Below, in pieces: positions 59,463 through 64,000 of a DNA stretch of 64,000 nt. The notes under the pieces are model-generated. The model searched no databases and was not told the DNA's origin. It saw only the letters and a list, made by a program, of their open reading frames with translations. Numbering within the stretch: the stretch's first letter is position 1; the number at the start of each line of letters is the position of its first letter. The translations under genes and the position numbers were made by a program. The stretch comes from Aldehydirespirator sp965219165 (lineage in GTDB: Bacteria; Actinomycetota; Acidimicrobiia; Acidimicrobiales; Aldehydirespiratoraceae): positions 2,418,001-2,482,000 of the forward strand of contig CBDCMW010000002.1 of NCBI GenBank assembly GCA_965219165.1, read 5' to 3'.

Positions 59463-60632
59463 ATGGGGTCGCCGCCCCGCGGCCTCGACAGGAACACCGC
59501 CGTGACCGCCAGCCTGTACCGCCGAGTCCTGCTGGGTGGAGCCGCGCCGCTGTCGGCGGTGGTCATCGCGGTGGTGCTGTCGTCGATCGTGCTGCTGGTC
59601 TCGGGCAGCAACCCGATCGAGGCCTACGCCGACATGGTCGGCCATGCCAGCAAACTCGAGACGCAGGTCGACATCTTCAACCGGGCCACCCCCCTCTACC
59701 TGTCGGGTGTGGCTGCGGCCATCGGCTTCCGGATGAACCTCTTCAACATCGGTGTGGAGGGCCAGTACCTGCTGGCCTTCCTCGTCGCCGCCCACTTCGG
59801 GGCCCAGGTCGAGCTTCCGGCCGTGGTGCACGTCGTGTTCATCATGGTCGTGGCCATGGCTGTGGGCGGGGCCTACTCGGGCGCGGCGGGGGTGCTGAAA
59901 GTGACCCGCGGGGTCAACGAGGTGATCTCCACCATCATGTTGAACGCGGTGGCCATCTCGGGGCTGGCCGCCTGGTGGATCGTGGAGTGGCAGGCTGGCG
60001 GCGAGATATCGGCCACCGGCGGGCGGGTGGGCACCGAGCCCATCGCCGAGAGCGGCCTGCTGCCCGACATCAACGGCTGGCTGGAGGTCTTCACCCGGGA
60101 GGTCACCCAGGGCAAGAAGCTGACCGGGGTCCTGTTGATCGCCATCGGAGTCGGGATCCTCTACCACATGATTCTGAACCGCACCGTCTTCGGCTTCGAC
60201 CTGAGGGCCAGCGGGGCCAACCCGTCCGCCTCCCATGTGGGGGGCGTCTCGCCCAAGCGCATGGTGGTGATGGCCATGACGCTGTCGGGGATGGTGGCCG
60301 GCCTGGTTGGGATGACCGAGCTGATGAACACCGGCTTCTACCCGTCCAACCCCATCGCCGGGCTCGGCTTCGCCGGCATCGCCGTGGCGCTGCTCGGCCG
60401 CAACCACCCGTTGGGGGTGGCCCTGGCCGCCCTGATCTTCGCCTTCCTCGACGTCTCCTCGGGAATCCTCCAGATCTCGGGAGCGGCCTCGCGTGAGATC
60501 GTCGTGATCATGGGAGGCGTCATCATCCTGACCGCGGTGATCGCCTACGAGGTCATGCGCCGGATCCGCGAGCGCGACGAGGCCGCAGCCGCCGCCGCGG
60601 CTATGGACCCCAGCCTGGTAGCCGCGCCATGA
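59463..60632 (+). CDS. Nucleoside ABC transporter permease (NupP/YufP type)
   Basis: 389 residues from ATG 59463; GTG 59502 has a better spaced AGGA and may be the real start. About ten hydrophobic segments; FRMNLFNIGVEGQYLLAFLVAAHFG and NPIAGLGFAGIAVALLGRNHPLG are typical of the BPD_transp_2 (LivH/RbsC-like) permeases with BMP binding proteins. It overlaps the next gene by four bases (ATGA). Confidence 0.9.
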   Translation: MGSPPRGLDRNTAVTASLYRRVLLGGAAPLSAVVIAVVLSSIVLLVSGSNPIEAYADMVGHASKLETQVDIFNRATPLYLSGVAAAIGFRMNLFNIGVEGQYLLAFLVAAHFGAQVELPAVVHVVFIMVVAMAVGGAYSGAAGVLKVTRGVNEVISTIMLNAVAISGLAAWWIVEWQAGGEISATGGRVGTEPIAESGLLPDINGWLEVFTREVTQGKKLTGVLLIAIGVGILYHMILNRTVFGFDLRASGANPSASHVGGVSPKRMVVMAMTLSGMVAGLVGMTELMNTGFYPSNPIAGLGFAGIAVALLGRNHPLGVALAALIFAFLDVSSGILQISGAASREIVVIMGGVIILTAVIAYEVMRRIRERDEAAAAAAAMDPSLVAAP

Positions 60633-61888
60633 GATCCGGTCTGGACCGCCTGCCCACCTGGGCCCGCTGGATGGCGTACGCCGCCATCGGCGTGGCCGTG
60701 CTCACCGTGGTGCAGAGCTTCGACGACACGGAGCGGCTCACCGCGGTGACGTCGTCGCAGGCCATGCTGCGCTGGACGGTGCCCATCATGCTGGCCGGGC
60801 TCGGGGGCCTGTTCTCGGAGCGGGCCGGCGTCGTCAACATCGGGCTCGAGGGCATGCTGATACTGGGAACCTGGTTCGGGGCCTGGGGAGCCATCAACTA
60901 CGGCGCCTGGGCCGGCCTGCTCATCGGCATGCTGGGCGGGGCCCTGGGCGGTCTGGTCCATGCTGTCGCCACCGTCTCGTTCGGCGTCGACCACATCATC
61001 TCCGGGGTGGCCGTCAACGTGACCGCGCCGGGCGTGACCCGCTTCCTGTCGTCGGAGATCCTCTCCAACTACGACGGCGGCTCGATCACCCAGTCCCCCC
61101 GCACCCCGAGCGTGGGCCGATTCACCTTCCCGTTCCTGGCCGGCGGCGATCTCTTCGGTTGGACCACGCCCGACATCCTGGGCTGGTTCACCGACAAGAA
61201 CTGGTTCTTCGTCTCCGACTTCACCGGACTGGCCCGGGGGCTCGTCAGCCAGCTCTCACTGGCCACCATGATCGCCTTCGCCCTGGTCCCGACAAGCGCC
61301 TGGCTGATCTGGCGGACCCGCTTCGGGCTGCGGCTCCGCATCTGCGGCGAGCACCCTGTCGGCGGCGAGACCCAGGGCATCAACATCTACCTGTACAAGT
61401 ACTTCGGTGTAGTGATCAGCGGGGCTCTGGCCGGGTTGGGCGGAGCCTTCATTGCCAGCCCCGAGTTGGGGGGCCTCTACAAGGAGGGCCAGACGACCGG
61501 GAGGGGATTCATAGGCTTGGCCGCCCTCATCTTCGGCAACTGGCGCCCCGGCGGGGTAATGGCCGGCTCCCTGCTCTTCGGCTACCCGTTCGGGGTGGGC
61601 CTGCGCGACCTGGACGGATCGGCATCACACTCGCTCCTGCTCGTCAACACCATCGCTCTGGCCGCGGTGATGGCGTGGGCCTTGAACCGGCACCGCCGCA
61701 TCGATGCCGGGCTGGCTGCGGGACTCGGTCTGGGCGCCGCGGTCTGGTACTTCCTGTCGTCGACAGTGCCGGCCTGGTGGACCGAGATCCTGCCCTTCGT
61801 GATCGTGCTGGTGGTGCTGGTGTTCTTCTCGCAGCGGCTGCGGATGCCTCGGGCCGACGGCCTGCCCTACCGCAAGGGCGAGACCTAG
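60629..61888 (+). CDS. Nucleoside ABC transporter permease (NupQ/YufQ type)
   Basis: 419 residues from ATG 60629, overlapping the previous stop. LFSERAGVVNIGLEGMLILGTWFGAWG and TTGRGFIGLAALIFGNWRPGGVMAG are signature segments; ten or so membrane helices. It pairs with the upstream permease. Longer than YufQ (~319), with an additional loop and two extra hydrophobic segments at the C-terminus. Confidence 0.9.
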   Translation: MRSGLDRLPTWARWMAYAAIGVAVLTVVQSFDDTERLTAVTSSQAMLRWTVPIMLAGLGGLFSERAGVVNIGLEGMLILGTWFGAWGAINYGAWAGLLIGMLGGALGGLVHAVATVSFGVDHIISGVAVNVTAPGVTRFLSSEILSNYDGGSITQSPRTPSVGRFTFPFLAGGDLFGWTTPDILGWFTDKNWFFVSDFTGLARGLVSQLSLATMIAFALVPTSAWLIWRTRFGLRLRICGEHPVGGETQGINIYLYKYFGVVISGALAGLGGAFIASPELGGLYKEGQTTGRGFIGLAALIFGNWRPGGVMAGSLLFGYPFGVGLRDLDGSASHSLLLVNTIALAAVMAWALNRHRRIDAGLAAGLGLGAAVWYFLSSTVPAWWTEILPFVIVLVVLVFFSQRLRMPRADGLPYRKGET

Positions 61889-61898
61889 GCCGGGCTGC

Positions 61899-61985
61899 CG
61901 ATGCTCGACGGCGGAAAACCGCGCGGCGTTCCCCGTCATTGCGGCGCACGCCAGAATCCAGGCCTGTAGGCGATGCTCGACGGCG
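61899..61985 (+). repeat. 15-bp duplication of the phyH start, making an upstream tiny frame
   Basis: CGATGCTCGACGGCG occurs at 61899-61913 and at 61971-61985, where it includes the start ATG of the PhyH-like gene. The upstream copy opens a 22-codon frame (61901-61969, start MLDGGKPRG) that ends three bases before the real ATG (61973). Confidence 0.55.
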
Positions 61986-62827
61986 CGCAGCTCCGCGACT
62001 GGGAGCGCTACGGGTTCCTGGTGCTGCCCGGGTTCGTTACCCGCGGGCGCTGCGAGGAACTCAAGTCACATGTCAACGGCATGCTGGCTGCCATCGACCC
62101 CGAGCGCGACGGCGGGCTCACAGTGTTCTCCACCACCGAGCAGAGCCACGCCCAGGACGGGTGGTTCCTCGGCTCGGGCGACACCGTTCGCTGGTTCTTC
62201 GAGGACGGCGCCATATCCGACGGGCGCCTGACCAGGCCGATGCCGCTGGCCGTCAACAAGATCGGCCACGCCATGCACGACCTCGACCCGGTGTTCGACA
62301 CCTTCTCGCGCACCCCGGAGCTGGCCGCGGTGGCCGCCGATCTCGGGTTCGTGGATGCCCGGCTGCTGCAGTCGATGTACATCTTCAAGCAACCCGGAAT
62401 CGGCGGCGAAGTGATCTGCCACTGCGACCACTCGTTCCTGTGGACCGAGCCCCAGAGCGTGATCGGGCTGTGGTTCGCCATCGAGGACGCCACGGTGGCC
62501 AACGGCTGCATGTGGGCGGTGCCCGGCGGCCACCGCATCCCGGTCAAGACCCGCTTCCGCCTCGTCGACCCCTCCGACGGCAGCCGCGGCACGGTCACCG
62601 ACGTCCTCGACGACACCCCATATCCCATCGACGACCTTGTGCCGCTGGAGGCCGAGGCGGGCACGCTGATCGCGCTGCACGGCACGCTGCCGCACTGGAG
62701 CGCGGCCAACACCTCGACAACCAGCCGCCACGCCTACACCATGCATCTGATCGACGGCACCGCCACGTACCTGGCCGACAACTGGCTGCAGCGCGGGCCC
62801 GACCTCCCCTTGCGCGGCTTCAACTGA
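61973..62827 (+). CDS. Phytanoyl-CoA dioxygenase (PhyH) family oxygenase
   Basis: 284 residues from ATG 61973. The 2-oxoglutarate/Fe(II) oxygenase double-stranded beta helix carries HxD in VICHCDHSFLWTEPQSVIGL and a distal His in GTLPHWSAANTSTTSRHAYT with the following Arg expected to bind 2-oxoglutarate; WAVPGGHRIPV is the family loop. It resembles human PHYHD1. The substrate is unknown. It follows the nucleoside transporter genes by 84 bp. Confidence 0.82.
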   Translation: MLDGAQLRDWERYGFLVLPGFVTRGRCEELKSHVNGMLAAIDPERDGGLTVFSTTEQSHAQDGWFLGSGDTVRWFFEDGAISDGRLTRPMPLAVNKIGHAMHDLDPVFDTFSRTPELAAVAADLGFVDARLLQSMYIFKQPGIGGEVICHCDHSFLWTEPQSVIGLWFAIEDATVANGCMWAVPGGHRIPVKTRFRLVDPSDGSRGTVTDVLDDTPYPIDDLVPLEAEAGTLIALHGTLPHWSAANTSTTSRHAYTMHLIDGTATYLADNWLQRGPDLPLRGFN

Positions 62828-62844
62828 GTGGCCGCCCGGCGCGG

Positions 62845-63729
62845 CTACATCGGCAGTACGGGTCCTCCTCTCCGCCCCGAACGTCTGTGCCGGGCCAACT
62901 GCAGGTACAGAGCCGAACCCGCGACTAGGACGAGACTCATCCAGATGTTGACCCGAACGCCCCACACCAGGCTGGCGTGGTCGATGCGCACCGCCTCGAT
63001 CCACAGGCGACCGAGCCCGTATCCACAGACGTACACAGCCAGGAGCGAACCGGGACGGCTCACGCGGCGCGGGTCGGTCACCAGCGTCGGGACGCTGAGG
63101 CGTATCCGGCGGCGGTCGAGATGCACCAGCAGCGCGCACAACAGCAGGTTCCACACGGCCTCGTACAGGAAGGTCGGATGGAAGGTCTCCACATCCAGAT
63201 ACTGCGCCGGGCGGTGCGCCTCGTCGATCTCCAATCCCCAAGGCAGGTCGGTGGGCGAACCGAACAGCTCCTGGTTGAACCAGTTGCCGAGACGTCCAAT
63301 GGCCTGAGCCAACGGCAGAGCGGGCACCATGGCAGCGATCGCCTCCCCCCGGTTCATGCGCTGGCGCCGCACCATCCACAGACCGACCAGGACTCCGGCC
63401 GCCATGCCGCCCGGTATTCCCAGGCCTCCCTTCCAGATGGCGAGGGCATCAGTCCAGCCGTCGGACTGGAATCGCCGCCACTCGGTGATCACGTGATACA
63501 GGCGTGCGCCGATCAGGCCCGCGGGAACAGCCCACAGCGCGAGCCGGCTGATCTGCTCGGGATTGCCTCCCCGGGCCGCCCAGCGCCGCTGCGACAACCA
63601 CACAGCCGCCAGCACACCGAGCGCGATCATCACCCCGTAGGCCCTCAGCTCCAACGGCCCCAGCTCCAAGCCGTTGCGGGGTGGGCTGGGAATCGACGCG
63701 ACCAAGCCGCTGATCACGGTGCCTATCAA
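62845..63729 (-). CDS. lgt: Prolipoprotein diacylglyceryl transferase
   Basis: 294 residues. TTG 63729 is chosen because AGGAGG lies eight bases upstream; GTG 63717 is the alternative. Seven membrane segments; RLGNWFNQELFGSPTDLPWG is the diagnostic Lgt signature and AYGVMIALGVLAAVWLSQRR the first segment. It adds the diacylglyceryl group to the lipobox Cys of lipoproteins, several of which are encoded here. Its start is copied in a 32-bp tandem repeat. Confidence 0.93.
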   Translation of the reverse strand: MIGTVISGLVASIPSPPRNGLELGPLELRAYGVMIALGVLAAVWLSQRRWAARGGNPEQISRLALWAVPAGLIGARLYHVITEWRRFQSDGWTDALAIWKGGLGIPGGMAAGVLVGLWMVRRQRMNRGEAIAAMVPALPLAQAIGRLGNWFNQELFGSPTDLPWGLEIDEAHRPAQYLDVETFHPTFLYEAVWNLLLCALLVHLDRRRIRLSVPTLVTDPRRVSRPGSLLAVYVCGYGLGRLWIEAVRIDHASLVWGVRVNIWMSLVLVAGSALYLQLARHRRSGRRGGPVLPM

Positions 63730-63788
63730 GCCTGCGACCTCCTGCTCACCCCGCCAATCAAGCCTGCGACCTCCTGCTCACCCCGCCA
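63725..63788 (-). repeat. 32-bp perfect tandem duplication spanning the lgt start
   Basis: 63725-63756 and 63757-63788 are identical. Each contains a stop (TGA) or its equivalent, AGGAGG and TTG. The upstream TTG (63761) opens an 11-codon frame MIGGVSRRSQA that ends on a TGA overlapping the lgt start as TTGA. Confidence 0.8.
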
Positions 63789-64000
63789 GTATGCGCTGCG
63801 CTGCCGCGGCAAGGTCGTCGGCGGGCTCGATGACCGCCGCGAGCAGTCCGGGCACGGCAGAGAGCCGGTTGGCGGCAAAGAACCTGGCCAGCACCGCCCG
63901 GTCGGCGGCCGCGTCAGGGTCCCCCAGCCGTGTCGCCGCCAGCGCGCCGTCGGCCAGTGCCGCGGCTCCGGTGGTGACAGCCAGCATCCTCAGAAAGGCG
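63778..64000 (-). CDS. Acyl-CoA dehydrogenase C-terminal part (continues beyond window)
   Basis: The frame is open from the window edge and stops at TGA 63778. The visible part, LARFFAANRLSAVPGLLAAV and IEPADDLAAAAQRIL, resembles the small C-terminal domain of some acyl-CoA dehydrogenases (ARFFAENLLPxxxGLxAAV pattern). Only about 73 residues are present, so the identification is tentative. It directly precedes lgt, with which it may be coupled through a short duplicated frame. Confidence 0.55.
   Translation of the reverse strand, partial: AFLRMLAVTTGAAALADGALAATRLGDPDAAADRAVLARFFAANRLSAVPGLLAAVIEPADDLAAAAQRILAG

Overview
The window is a GC-rich, densely coded bacterial chromosome segment of actinobacterial type, most likely from the class Acidimicrobiia (inference). 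Supporting signs are the gene order mfd-ppiC-mazG-eno-ftsB and prs-rplY-pth, genes for the tiny actinobacterial ribosomal proteins bS22 and bL37, an Rpf-like cell-wall hydrolase, a class I lysyl-tRNA synthetase, a FadE26/FadE27-like dehydrogenase pair and many GTG/TTG starts with GTGA or ATGA overlaps.

Layout. 1-15.5 kb is catabolic and accessory: the end of a copper monooxygenase, an RCC1-repeat lipoprotein, a ROK sugar kinase, a heteromeric acyl-CoA dehydrogenase pair, class I LysRS, a coupled amidohydrolase-sulfatase pair, an SMP-30 lactonase, Fe superoxide dismutase and a beta-hydroxyacid dehydrogenase. 15.5-25.5 kb looks like a patched-in region: an integrase remnant cut by a 1.15-kb insertion sequence, then a seven-gene operon (sugar-type ABC transporter, a 41-residue peptide, a URO-D-like protein and a beta-propeller lipoprotein), a broken ftsB-like fragment cut by a 115-bp miniature element related to the same IS, and tRNA-Leu. 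25.6-31.2 kb carries a toxin-antitoxin remnant, a RecB-family nuclease, two unrecognised overlapping genes, an MFS exporter, a crotonase and a GNAT acetyltransferase.

31.3-55.9 kb is mostly a long leftward housekeeping block: ppx, DUF501, a molybdenum-hydroxylase maturation module (coxG, mocA, xdhC, coxE, coxD) and a thioesterase; then ftsB-like, eno, mazG, a PpiC lipoprotein, mfd, pth, rplY, prs, tRNA-Gln; then ispE, rsmA, rpf, tatD, metG, rsmI, a DUF192 protein, an acyl-ACP desaturase, ychF and bL37. 56.1-64 kb holds a DCC thioredoxin-like protein, a BMP-type nucleoside ABC importer (lipoprotein, double ATPase, two permeases), a PhyH-type oxygenase, lgt and the end of an acyl-CoA dehydrogenase.

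The most unusual feature is a set of short duplications at gene edges. The start regions of ftsB-like, lgt and phyH have been copied so that tiny reading frames lie immediately upstream, each ending on or next to the next start codon, and the 3' ends of the thioesterase and ppx genes have also been copied. A second theme is dispersed repeats: a 48-bp core repeat at two intergenic sites, and IS-derived ends.
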